DNA from: DASYAE01 sp036501535
Lineage (GTDB): Bacteria > Actinomycetota > Actinomycetes > Streptomycetales > Catenulisporaceae
Direction: 5' to 3'
Length of the DNA stretch: 19,801 bases
NCBI GenBank assembly: GCA_036501535.1
Contig: DASYAE010000211.1
Coordinates: 1-19,801 of the forward strand
The position numbers were made by a program, and so were the translations under genes. The notes under the pieces were generated by a model that ran no database searches, was not told the origin of the DNA, and saw only the letters and a program-made list of their open reading frames with translations. Shown here piece by piece: positions 1 through 6,285 of this stretch (within the stretch, counting starts at the first letter, position 1; each line of letters starts with the position of its first letter).

Positions 1-1000
1 TGTCCGCATCGTGCGTGATCTTGTACTCGACCACCGAGCCGTCCAGGTCGTCCGCGCCGTAGTTGAGCGCCAGCTGAGCCGTGGTCAGACCGTGCATGAC
101 CCAGAAGCACTTGACGTGGTCGAAGTTGTCCAGCAGGAGCCGCGAGACGGCGAAGGTCCGCAGCGCCTCGGCCCCGGTGGCCATCGGCTGGTTCATCAGT
201 CTATTGCGGACCTTGCCGTCCTTCGAGTCGTGGAAGTCGTGCTGGAAGCGCAGCGGGATGAACACCGCGAAGCCGTGCGTCTCGTCCTGCAGCTCGCGCA
301 GCCGCAGCACGTGGTCGACCCGGTGCCTGGGCTCCTCGATGTGCCCATAGAGCATCGTCGAGGGCGTGCGCAGCCCCTTGGAGTGCGCCAGCCGGTGGAT
401 CCGGGACCAGTCCTCCCAGTGCGTCGCGTGGTCGACGATCCGCTGCCGGATCTCCCAGTCGAAGATCTCCGCGCCCCCGCCGGTCAGCGACTCCAGGCCG
501 GCGTCCATCAGCTCGTCCAGGATCGCATCCGCGGTCAGCCCGGAGATCTTCTCGAACCAGTGGATCTCGGTCGCGGTGAACGCCTTGATGGACACGCCGG
601 GCAGGACCGCCTTGAGCTCCCTGATCGACTTCGGGTAGTAGCGCCACGGCAGCGTGGGATGCAGGCCGTTGACGATGTGCAGCTCGGTGATGCCGTCCGG
701 CTCCATCGACCTGGCCAGCCGCACCGCCTCCTCTATACGCATCGTGTACGCGTCCTTCTCGCCGGGCTTGCGCTGGAAGGAGCAATAGGCACACGAGGCC
801 GAGCAGACGTTCGTCATGTTCAGGTGCCGGTTGACGTTGAAGAAGACCCGGTCGCCGTTCTTGACCGTGCGCACGTGGTGGGCCAGTTCGCCGAGCCAGG
901 CCAGGTCGTCGGTCGCGTAGAGGGCGACCCCGTCGTCGTAGCCGAGCCGCTCCCCGGCCAGCACCTTGGCCTCCAGCTCGCGCTTGAGTCCGGCATCCAT
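1..1000 (-). CDS. mqnE: Aminofutalosine synthase MqnE (radical SAM), 3' end beyond window
   Basis: Radical SAM enzyme of the futalosine menaquinone pathway. It joins the MqnA product (3-[(1-carboxyvinyl)oxy]benzoate) to the adenosyl group of SAM to give aminofutalosine in the cytoplasm. About 333 residues are visible. The 4Fe-4S motif CSASCAYC (C66, C70, C73) follows the segment NVNRHLNMTN, typical of MqnE/MqnC proteins. Further family segments are ELHIVNGLHP, FTATEIHWF, SLTGGGAEIFDWEIR, STMLYGHIE and FIPLRFQHDF. The frame is open to base 1, so the C-terminus (a few tens of residues by family length) lies outside. The ATG at 1000 is chosen because the product begins just ahead of the conserved N-terminal region; a GAAAGG lies about 11 nt upstream. 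MqnC and MqnE are related, but the overall segment pattern fits MqnE, as does its place beside an Lrp regulator, ubiX, mqnP and ubiD. Confidence 0.93.
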   Translation of the reverse strand, partial: MDAGLKRELEAKVLAGERLGYDDGVALYATDDLAWLGELAHHVRTVKNGDRVFFNVNRHLNMTNVCSASCAYCSFQRKPGEKDAYTMRIEEAVRLARSMEPDGITELHIVNGLHPTLPWRYYPKSIRELKAVLPGVSIKAFTATEIHWFEKISGLTADAILDELMDAGLESLTGGGAEIFDWEIRQRIVDHATHWEDWSRIHRLAHSKGLRTPSTMLYGHIEEPRHRVDHVLRLRELQDETHGFAVFIPLRFQHDFHDSKDGKVRNRLMNQPMATGAEALRTFAVSRLLLDNFDHVKCFWVMHGLTTAQLALNYGADDLDGSVVEYKITHDAD

Positions 1001-1030
1001 TCCGCGCCGCCGCCTTTCGTCCCGCGTCCC

Positions 1031-1050
1031 GCCGGGGTTCGCACCCCGGC
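1031..1050 (-). terminator. Perfect 8-bp hairpin between lrp and mqnE
   Basis: On the minus strand, GCCGGGGT pairs with ACCCCGGC around a GCGA tetraloop of the stable GNRA class. It lies 37 nt after the lrp stop and 30 nt before the mqnE start. No T-tract follows, so it may be a U-less actinobacterial terminator or a structure in the mqnE 5' UTR. A TAGACT (-10-like, 1062-1067) just upstream would place the hairpin inside an mqnE leader, but I see no convincing -35. Confidence 0.4.
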
Positions 1051-1087
1051 ATCGGCTTAAGAGTCTATGCGGCGCAGATCCGGGTCC

Positions 1088-1558
1088 CTATGCAGGGCCC
1101 GTGCCTAACTCGTTGCCGAGCGGCTGCTCGCGCCCCTCCCATTTGGTGGACAGCGCCACCGTGGTGCGGGTGCGCGCGACACCGCGGATCCGGTTGAGCT
1201 TGCCGATGATCTTCTCCAGCCCGGCCGGGTCGCACGCGCGCACCTTCAGCAGGTAGGACTCCTCGCCGGCGACGAACCAGCAGTCCTCGATCTCCGGCAC
1301 GTCCTTCAGCCGCCGGCCGACGTCCTCCAGGTCGGCCGCATCGGAGAGCAGCACCCCGATCAGGGCCGTGACACCGAGCCCGACGGCGACCGGGCTGACC
1401 GTGGCCCGGTAGCCGGTGATGACGCCGGCCTGTTCGAGCCGGTTGATCCGGTCGGTGACGCTGGGACCGGACAGGCCGACCTGCCGGGCCAGCTCCGCGT
1501 AGGTCGCACGGCCGTTGGCGCGCAGCGCCTCGACGAGGGTGCGGTCCACCGTGTCCAA
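1088..1558 (-). CDS. Lrp/AsnC-family transcriptional regulator
   Basis: Feast/famine regulator of 156 aa. Residues 3-45 form the AsnC-type winged HTH, with GRATYAELARQVGLSGPSV followed by TDRINRLEQAGVITGYRA. Residues about 63-137 form the RAM effector domain (ALIGVLL, EDCWFVAGEESYLLKVRA, RTRTTVALSTKW). I chose the TTG at 1558 over the longer open frame back to 1657. An AGGAGG (1567-1572) sits exactly 8 nt upstream of it, the protein then starts at the usual MDTVDRTLVEAL position, and the length matches the family. It lies between ubiX and mqnE, so it may respond to a metabolite and act on this cluster or on itself; that role is inferred from position only. The effector cannot be told from sequence. 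Confidence 0.92.
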   Translation of the reverse strand: MDTVDRTLVEALRANGRATYAELARQVGLSGPSVTDRINRLEQAGVITGYRATVSPVAVGLGVTALIGVLLSDAADLEDVGRRLKDVPEIEDCWFVAGEESYLLKVRACDPAGLEKIIGKLNRIRGVARTRTTVALSTKWEGREQPLGNELGTGPA

Positions 1559-1597
1559 GGTCAGGACCTCCTGTTCGTCGGACAGGCTACCGCCACG

Positions 1598-1615
1598 ATT
1601 TAATGATCTTAATAT
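1598..1615. promoter_or_regulatory. AT-rich imperfect palindrome upstream of lrp
   Basis: ATTTAATGATCTTAATAT is an 18-bp AT island centred on GATC, with 12 of 18 positions obeying dyad symmetry. It lies about 40 bp upstream of the lrp TTG start, in DNA that is otherwise very G/C-rich. AsnC/Lrp proteins often autoregulate through degenerate AT-containing palindromes, so this is a candidate operator or promoter core. On the minus strand it also contains TAAGAT (-10-like), but I found no well-spaced -35. Confidence 0.35.
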
Positions 1616-1679
1616 GAGGCAAGACTCCGACATGACACCTTGGAAAGCAAGATACATTCAGGCGACGGCCTTGGATCCC

Positions 1680-2417
1680 TCACTCCGCGGCAACGTGCGC
1701 CTCCATCCCGCTTCCCTCGGCGGTGCCGGCACCGCCCTCCACCCGCGCGACCCCGAGATTCCCGGCCCAGCGCCGCAGCAAACCATGCCGGACGCCCAGC
1801 GCGTCCAGCGCTTTCCCGGCGACGAAGTCCACCAGCTGCTGCACCGCCGCGGCGCCCGCATAAAAGCCGGGCGAGGCGGGCAGCACCACCGCGCCCGCGC
1901 GGCTGAGCGAGACCAGCTGTTCGAGCGTCGCCGTGGTCAGCGGAGTCTCGCGCACCACGATGACCAGCGGCCGGCGCTCCTTGAGATTCACCTCGGCTGC
2001 ACGCTGGAGCAGGTCCTTCGACAGCCCCAGCGAGATCCCGGCGACCGACCCGGTCGAGGCGGGAATGACGAGCATGCCTTTGACCGGGTAGCTGCCTGAG
2101 GACGGCCCGGCCGCAAAGTCCCCCGCAGCCCAGTAGCGGACCGCGTCGAAGGCCGGGTCGGCCGGCTCCCGGCCGAGCCAGGCGGCCAGATCCGCACGCC
2201 AGGTCCCGTCCCGGAACGCGACGCCCGTCTCGTCGATCAGGGTCAGGCGCGCAGCACGGCTCACGACCAGATCGACCGCTTCGCCCGCATCAAGCAGCGC
2301 CTCGATGGCCGCGGCCGCGTAGGGCGTCCCCGAAGCCCCAGACACCCCGACCACCCACGGCCGGCGCCCGGAACGCTGACCCGGCTCCGGCTCGGCCGCC
2401 ACCTCGGTCTCACTCAC
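1680..2417 (-). CDS. ubiX: Flavin prenyltransferase UbiX
   Basis: Makes prenylated FMN from reduced FMN and dimethylallyl phosphate, the cofactor needed by UbiD decarboxylases. Its likely client is the UbiD encoded 2.3 kb upstream. About 245 aa of Rossmann-like flavoprotein. Visible motifs are GVSGASG at residues 24-30 (flavin/phosphate binding), PASTGSVAGI around 119-128, DLLQRAAEVNLKERRPLV around 135-152, VVRETPL at 154-160, and LPASPGFY at 179-186. All are hallmark UbiX segments. The start is uncertain. The GTG at 2417 puts 22 residues before the flavin motif, and an in-frame GTG at 2438 is also possible; neither has a strong Shine-Dalgarno. The frame stays open to 2576, but that part runs through a terminator hairpin and is unlikely to be coding. 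The last 25 or so residues are Gly/Ala-rich and family-variable. Confidence 0.92.
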   Translation of the reverse strand: MSETEVAAEPEPGQRSGRRPWVVGVSGASGTPYAAAAIEALLDAGEAVDLVVSRAARLTLIDETGVAFRDGTWRADLAAWLGREPADPAFDAVRYWAAGDFAAGPSSGSYPVKGMLVIPASTGSVAGISLGLSKDLLQRAAEVNLKERRPLVIVVRETPLTTATLEQLVSLSRAGAVVLPASPGFYAGAAAVQQLVDFVAGKALDALGVRHGLLRRWAGNLGVARVEGGAGTAEGSGMEAHVAAE

Positions 2418-2440
2418 TCGACCAGCTTGCCCCACGACCG

Positions 2441-2461
2441 ACCCGGCACGCGAAGCCGGGT
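2441..2461 (-). other. 7-bp hairpin just upstream of ubiX start
   Basis: On the minus strand, ACCCGGC pairs with GCCGGGT around a 7-nt loop. It ends 23 nt before the GTG at 2417. No T-run follows. It could limit access to the weak ubiX translation start or form part of the leader structure downstream of the terminator at 2489-2525. Confidence 0.35.
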
Positions 2462-2488
2462 GGGTGCCGCAGTGCCGACCTTTCACGC

Positions 2489-2525
2489 AAAAAATTACCC
2501 GCCACTCCCGGAGGAGGGCGGGCAA
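2489..2525 (-). terminator. Strong intrinsic terminator in the ubiX leader
   Basis: Minus-strand stem: TTGCCCGCC then CTCC, a TCCG loop, GGAG, one bulged T, then GGCGGGTAA. This gives about 13 pairs, one of them G-U. It runs straight into TTTTTT (2489-2494). It is the clearest rho-independent terminator in the window, and one of few T-tracts in this G/C-rich DNA. It lies about 150 nt after the stop of the upstream membrane-protein gene and about 70 nt before ubiX. It could end the ubiD-mqnP transcript or act as an attenuator for ubiX. Confidence 0.75.
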
Positions 2526-2537
2526 CAACTGACGGTT

Positions 2538-2567
2538 AGTATGCCCAGTTCGCAGCAGTCCCGTCAA
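2538..2567 (-). promoter_or_regulatory. Sigma-70-like promoter upstream of ubiX
   Basis: On the minus strand, TTGACG (2562-2567) is followed after 18 nt by CATACT (2538-2543), close to the housekeeping -35/-10 pattern. The expected start near 2531 is only a few nt upstream of the terminator stem at 2489-2525. Most transcripts would stop after about 40 nt unless the terminator is bypassed. The nearest downstream gene is ubiX (start 2417). Confidence 0.45.
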
Positions 2568-2639
2568 GTCGATCACTCCGGTTCCACGACTCGACGCGTG
2601 CGATCATATGCGCACGGTTACTGCTCCCGAGTGATCGAC
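2568..2639. repeat. Perfect 11-bp inverted repeat with nested palindrome
   Basis: GTCGATCACTC (2568-2578) and its exact complement GAGTGATCGAC (2629-2639) flank 50 bp. Nearly centred between them is a second dyad, CGTGCG-N8-CGCACG (2597-2616). The inner arm of the first repeat abuts the -35 TTGACG of the ubiX promoter candidate. The layout suggests paired operator sites for a regulator. Confidence 0.5.
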
Positions 2640-2676
2640 ACGCCGACGTACGGCGCAATCCGGGCAAGCCGGGGTA

Positions 2677-3501
2677 TCAGAACCCGACAGGGACGTTCGG
2701 CCCGAAGTACTGCTGGCGGTAGACCCTCTGCGAGATCTGCATCAGACGGAGCGTCAGCACGAGCAGGACGACGCCCGCCGCCGTGCGCAGCGCGTAGTAG
2801 AGCATCAGCCGGTTGTCCAGGCTGACCAGTCCGTCGAGCGTATCCGGCGAACTCGTGCTGGTCGCGACGAAGCTCAGCAGGATCGAGGCGAGCCAGACGA
2901 CCCGGAACACCACGTATCCGGACTGCCGCAGCACCGGCCCGAACTGGCCGGAGGGCGCCAGCGAGTCGCGCAGCGACTGGCGCCATACCGCGAAGACGAT
3001 CAGCGCGCCGAGGAACACCGCGATCGCAACCCAGCTGAGGGTGCTGATCAGGTTGTCCGCGGACCGGGCGGTGCCGACGGCCGCCGCCTCGGCCGCTGGG
3101 CTGAGCGAGCCGCTCGCGAACTGGTTCGCCAGCGAGGTGCGGTGGTTCAGGGCGAGGATCATGCCGAGGCCGACCAGGATGTAGGCGGCGGCGAACACGA
3201 GTTCGAGGATCGGCAGGATCCTGCTGAGCGGCCGCGGCGGACGCGCCATGGGCAGCGCGCCGTAGCCGGCCTGCGCGGACGGGTAGCCGCCGTAGGGCTG
3301 CTGGTACGGTCCCGGCTGCTGCGGGAACGCCCCGAACTGCGGCGATTGACCGGGCGGTTGCGGATACTGCGGGTATTGCGGCTGCGGTGACTGCGCGAAC
3401 GGCGGCACCGCGCCACCCGGCACCGGCTGCTGCGGCTGCTGGCTCCCGGGCCACGGCTGTTGCTGCGGCTGCGGAAAACCACCCGAATCGTTCGTGCTCA
3501 C
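2677..3501 (-). CDS. Four-TM membrane protein with Pro/Gln-rich N-terminus (DUF4328-like)
   Basis: Function unknown. 274 aa. Residues 1-90 are a low-complexity, probably disordered and cytoplasmic tail rich in Pro, Gln, Gly and Tyr. Four predicted membrane segments follow at about 94-117, 152-173, 197-215 and 236-254. The loop after TM2 carries VWRQSLRDS, and the C-terminus ends soon after TM4 with RLMQISQRVYRQQYFGP. The layout resembles actinobacterial DUF4328 proteins, but I am not certain of that family. The start is GTG at 3501, with GGGGGAG (3509-3515) 7 nt upstream. It follows mqnP by 39 nt on the same strand and is probably co-transcribed. Its place between mqnP and ubiX suggests a membrane or quinone-related role, but nothing in the protein proves it. 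Confidence 0.85.
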   Translation of the reverse strand: MSTNDSGGFPQPQQQPWPGSQQPQQPVPGGAVPPFAQSPQPQYPQYPQPPGQSPQFGAFPQQPGPYQQPYGGYPSAQAGYGALPMARPPRPLSRILPILELVFAAAYILVGLGMILALNHRTSLANQFASGSLSPAAEAAAVGTARSADNLISTLSWVAIAVFLGALIVFAVWRQSLRDSLAPSGQFGPVLRQSGYVVFRVVWLASILLSFVATSTSSPDTLDGLVSLDNRLMLYYALRTAAGVVLLVLTLRLMQISQRVYRQQYFGPNVPVGF

Positions 3502-3540
3502 GCTGCTTCTCCCCCGTAGTGCTGTCGAGTGACGCCGACC

Positions 3541-4446
3541 TTACAGCCGCAGTCCCCGGACCACCAGATCGGCCACCGCGAAGCAGAACAATGCGATGCC
3601 GACGAATCCGTTGACGGTGAAGAAGGCCCGGTTGAGCCTCGAGAGGTCGTCGGGTCGCAACAGCGAGTGCTCGTACACGAACGCCCCCGCGACCACGGCG
3701 AGGCCGACCCACCAGAGCGGTCCGGCGCCGACCAGCAGCCCGAACCAGACGAACAGCGCCATCACCGCCACGTGCGAGCCGCGGGCCCCGTAGAGCGCCG
3801 CCGCGATGCCCCAGCGCGCCGGGACCGAGCCGAGCCCCTGGTCCCGGTCGGTCTCCACGTCCTGGCAGGCGAAGATCAGGTCGAAGCCGCCGATCCAGAT
3901 CCCGACCGCCAGGCCGAGCACCACCGCGGGCCAGGACCAGGCGCCGGTCACCGCGATCCACGCGCCGACCGGGCCGACCGCCTGGGCCACGGCCAGGACC
4001 GCGTGCGGCACGCTCATGAAGCGCTTCGCGTACGGATACACCGTCAGCGGGATGACGGCCAGCGGGGAGAGCGCGAAGGCGAGCGGGTTGAGCAGCGCGG
4101 CGGCGCACAGGAACACGGCCAGCGCGATGACCGCGCCGACCCAAGCGGTACGCACGGTCAGCACGCCGGTGACCAGTTCGCGCTTCGCGGTGCGCGGGTT
4201 GCGCGCGTCGAACTCGCGGTCGATGATCCGGTTCGCCGCCATGGCGAAGGTGCGCGCCCCGATCATGGCGACCGTGATCAGCGCCAGCTGCCGCCAGTGC
4301 ACCGTGCGCGAGGCGTCGAACATCGCGGTGAGCGCGGCGATGAAGGCGAACGGCAGGGCGAACACCGAGTGCTCGAGCAGCACCAGGTTCTTGAAGGCCT
4401 TGGCCCTGCTCCCGAGTGTGAGAGCCGGCAGAACATCCGTCGTCAC
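3541..4446 (-). CDS. mqnP: UbiA-family prenyltransferase of menaquinone synthesis (MqnP)
   Basis: Integral membrane enzyme that attaches the polyprenyl chain to the naphthoate ring in the futalosine pathway. 301 aa with about eight hydrophobic segments. Both UbiA aspartate motifs are present. The first is NRIIDREFD (N72, D76, D80), followed by ARNPRTAKRE. The second is DVETD (D196, D200), followed by RDQGLGSVPARWG. They bind Mg2+-diphosphate of the polyprenyl donor. The start is GTG at 4446, with GGGAGGG (4455-4461) 8 nt upstream; this GTG overlaps the stop of the candidate small ORF by 4 nt. UbiA proteins also serve in ubiquinone, haem O and other pathways, but the ubiD, ubiX and mqnE neighbours point to menaquinone. 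Confidence 0.93.
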   Translation of the reverse strand: MTTDVLPALTLGSRAKAFKNLVLLEHSVFALPFAFIAALTAMFDASRTVHWRQLALITVAMIGARTFAMAANRIIDREFDARNPRTAKRELVTGVLTVRTAWVGAVIALAVFLCAAALLNPLAFALSPLAVIPLTVYPYAKRFMSVPHAVLAVAQAVGPVGAWIAVTGAWSWPAVVLGLAVGIWIGGFDLIFACQDVETDRDQGLGSVPARWGIAAALYGARGSHVAVMALFVWFGLLVGAGPLWWVGLAVVAGAFVYEHSLLRPDDLSRLNRAFFTVNGFVGIALFCFAVADLVVRGLRL

Positions 4447-4679
4447 AGCCCCCGCCCTCCCAGGGGGGCAGCCCCTATCTCATCATGCCAGCTGTCAAGC
4501 CCCACCACCGAAATATCTCCAAATCTGTGGATAACCACGCCCGACTGCACCCGATCCCGCACTGCCCGATCCTGTGCCGCCCGACCCTGCATCGCCCGTT
4601 CAGCCCAACCCGCCCGCGCGACGACCCTGGCGACAGCCTCGGCTACTGCCCCGCCGCCCTCGGCTCCGCCCCCCGTCAC
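4443..4679 (-). CDS. Candidate small ORF (78 aa) overlapping ubiD stop and mqnP start
   Basis: An open frame that exactly fills the ubiD-mqnP gap. Its GTG (4677-4679) overlaps the ubiD stop as GTGA, and its TGA (4443-4445) overlaps the mqnP start as GTGA. An AAGGAG (4688-4693) inside the last ubiD codons sits 8 nt upstream. The first half is Gly/Ala-rich and then Arg-rich, with a pentapeptide-like run RAMQG, RAAQD, RAVRD, RVQSG encoded by 15-bp tandem repeats. No membrane segment or known domain is recognised. Against it, about 30 percent of its codons end in A or T, clearly more than in the flanking genes, and it uses a rare AGA. It could be a genuine coupled small protein, a decayed gene, or a chance frame. 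Confidence 0.38.
   Translation of the reverse strand: MTGGGAEGGGAVAEAVARVVARAGWAERAMQGRAAQDRAVRDRVQSGVVIHRFGDISVVGLDSWHDEIGAAPLGGRGL
4553..4597. repeat. Three degenerate 15-bp tandem repeats
   Basis: Plus-strand units are GATCCCGCACTGCCC (4553-4567), GATCCTGTGCCGCCC (4568-4582) and GACCCTGCATCGCCC (4583-4597), with a shorter partial copy at 4543-4552. Each unit shares GAyCC at its start and GCCC at its end. The 15-bp period keeps the minus-strand small ORF in frame. They lie between ubiD and mqnP. Confidence 0.55.
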
Positions 4680-6127
4680 AGCCCGTACTCCTTCCACCGC
4701 CGGTCGACCAGCGCCGCAGTCTCCGGATCCGGCGTGATCATCCGCGGCCAGCCGCCCGCGCGCGCATACCCCTCCTCGGGCAGCTTGGCGGTCGCGTCGA
4801 GACCCAGCTTCCCGCCCCAGAACTGCTGGTACGAAGCGTGGTCGAGGTGGTCTACCGGCCCTTCGACATGTACTGCGTCCCGCGCATAGTCCACGTTCCC
4901 GAATGCCCGCCACGACACCTCTGCATAGTCATGCACGTCGCAATCCGCGTCGACCACGATGATCAGCTTCGTCAGCGACATCAGGTGTGCGCCCCAGATC
5001 GCGTGCATCACCTTCTGCGCGTGCTTCGGGTAGCGCTTGTCGATGGACACGATCGCGCAGTTGTGGAAACCGCCGGTCTCCGGCAGGTCGTAGTCGACGA
5101 TGTCCGGAACGATCGTCTTGAGCAGCGGCAGGAAGAACCGCTCGGTCGCCTTGCCCAGCGGGCCGTCCTCCATCGGCGGGCGGCCGACGACCGTCGACTG
5201 CAGCATCGCGTTCCGGCGCATGGTCACGGCCGTGACGGTCAGCGCCGGGAACGGCTCGACCGGCGTATAGAAGCCGGTGTGGTCGCCGAACGGACCCTCC
5301 GGACGGGTGACGCCCGGCTCGAGCCACCCCTCGAGTACCACCTCGCAGTGCGCCGGTACCTGGAGCGGCACCGTGTGACAATCCGTCAGCTCCACGCGCT
5401 CGCGCTGGACGAACCCGGCGAACAAATACTCGTCGATGTCGGCCGGCAGCGGCGCCGTAGCCGCGTACGTAACGACCGGTGGGCACCCGAACGCGACAGC
5501 GACCGGTAGCCGCTCGCCTCGCCGTTGCGCGACTGCGTAATGGTTGGTGGAGTCCTTGTGAATCTGCCAGTGCATACCGATCGTGTGCGCATCATGGCGC
5601 TGCAGCCGGTATAGGCCGAGGTTCCGCTGCCCGGTCTCCGGATGCTTCGTATGGGTGAGTCCGAGATTGAAGAACGCCCCGCCGTCCCCCGGCCAGGTGT
5701 GCAGCGCCGGCAGTGCCTCCAGGTCCACCTCGTCCCCGGTGAGCACGACCTGCTGACAGGGCGCCGACTTGACGTGCTTCGGCGGCACCGACCGCAGCTG
5801 CGCGACCTTGCCGAGCGCGTCGCGCATGCCGGACAGGCCGTGCGGCAGCTCCGGCTTGAGCAGCTCGCCGATCCGCTCGCCGACCTCGTCCAGCCGCGTG
5901 AGGCCCAGCGCCATGCACAGCCGACGCTCGGTGCCGAACACGTTCATCGCCAGCGGCAGCCGCGAGCCCTTCACGTTCTCGAACAGCAGCGCCGGGCCCT
6001 TCGCCTTCTGCACCCGGTCGGTGATCTCGCCGACCTCCAGGTGCGGGTCGACCTGCGCGGCGATCCGGCGCAGCTCGCCGGCGCGCTCCAGGACCTTGAG
6101 GAACGAGCGCAGGTCTTCATAAGCCAT
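4676..6127 (-). CDS. ubiD: UbiD-family prFMN-dependent decarboxylase (menaquinone pathway)
   Basis: Decarboxylates the prenylated naphthoate in the futalosine branch, using prenylated FMN made by UbiX. 483 aa, a normal UbiD length. Hallmarks are MNVFGTERR (61-69), ALHTWPGDGGAFFNLGLTHT around 141-160, NLGLYRLQ (169-176, holding the conserved Arg174), GMHWQIHKDS (184-193), PEGPFGDHTGFYTP (276-289, with the conserved acidic E277), and TVVGRPPMEDG. The start is ATG at 6127, giving MAYEDLRSFL. No Shine-Dalgarno is visible; instead GATAAT ends 6 nt before the ATG, which suggests a leaderless mRNA. The frame stays open to 6226, but the extra 33 residues are Arg/Gly/Pro-rich and unlike the family. 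It is the first gene of the cluster and diverges from the ABC exporter genes. Confidence 0.93.
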   Translation of the reverse strand: MAYEDLRSFLKVLERAGELRRIAAQVDPHLEVGEITDRVQKAKGPALLFENVKGSRLPLAMNVFGTERRLCMALGLTRLDEVGERIGELLKPELPHGLSGMRDALGKVAQLRSVPPKHVKSAPCQQVVLTGDEVDLEALPALHTWPGDGGAFFNLGLTHTKHPETGQRNLGLYRLQRHDAHTIGMHWQIHKDSTNHYAVAQRRGERLPVAVAFGCPPVVTYAATAPLPADIDEYLFAGFVQRERVELTDCHTVPLQVPAHCEVVLEGWLEPGVTRPEGPFGDHTGFYTPVEPFPALTVTAVTMRRNAMLQSTVVGRPPMEDGPLGKATERFFLPLLKTIVPDIVDYDLPETGGFHNCAIVSIDKRYPKHAQKVMHAIWGAHLMSLTKLIIVVDADCDVHDYAEVSWRAFGNVDYARDAVHVEGPVDHLDHASYQQFWGGKLGLDATAKLPEEGYARAGGWPRMITPDPETAALVDRRWKEYGL

Positions 6128-6285
6128 GGGTCGATTATCCAACCCGGCCCGCGGCGAACCCGCAGCAGGACCGCGCCACGGCCCGCGCCGCCGCCCGCGC
6201 GCCGCCGATCGCGCTGGCGAGCGCACCGCACGCCGGGTCGAAAACCCGATGCGCGAAAGTCTCGGAAGGCGCTACGTTCCTTACC
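6128..6285. promoter_or_regulatory. Divergent intergenic region, ubiD / ABC exporter
   Basis: This 158-bp region must drive both directions. Toward ubiD, a GATAAT (6134-6139) ends 6 nt before the ATG. Toward the exporter, TACGTT (6273-6278) ends 7 nt before the ATG at 6286. In both cases the transcription start would fall at about the A of the start codon. Neither has a clear -35 or a well-placed Shine-Dalgarno; a GGAAGG at 6264-6269 is 16 nt from the exporter ATG. A small dyad CGGGT-CGAAA-ACCCG (6234-6248) lies just upstream of the exporter -10 and could be an operator. Confidence 0.4.

Noticed and set aside
11..1060. 349-codon plus-strand frame over mqnE
   Set aside because: No domain; the minus strand has the radical SAM CX3CX2C motif and continuous MqnE homology-like segments.
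2418..2576. In-frame N-terminal extension of ubiX
   Set aside because: It runs through an intrinsic terminator and a hairpin, and has a composition unlike UbiX. The protein is complete from about 2417.
3529..4737. 402-codon plus-strand frame over mqnP
   Set aside because: Arg/Gln/Asp/His-rich shadow of a clear UbiA-family gene; no motifs.
6128..6226. 33-residue N-terminal extension of UbiD
   Set aside because: Arg/Gly/Pro-rich and unlike UbiD. The MAYEDLRSFL start at 6127 matches the family.
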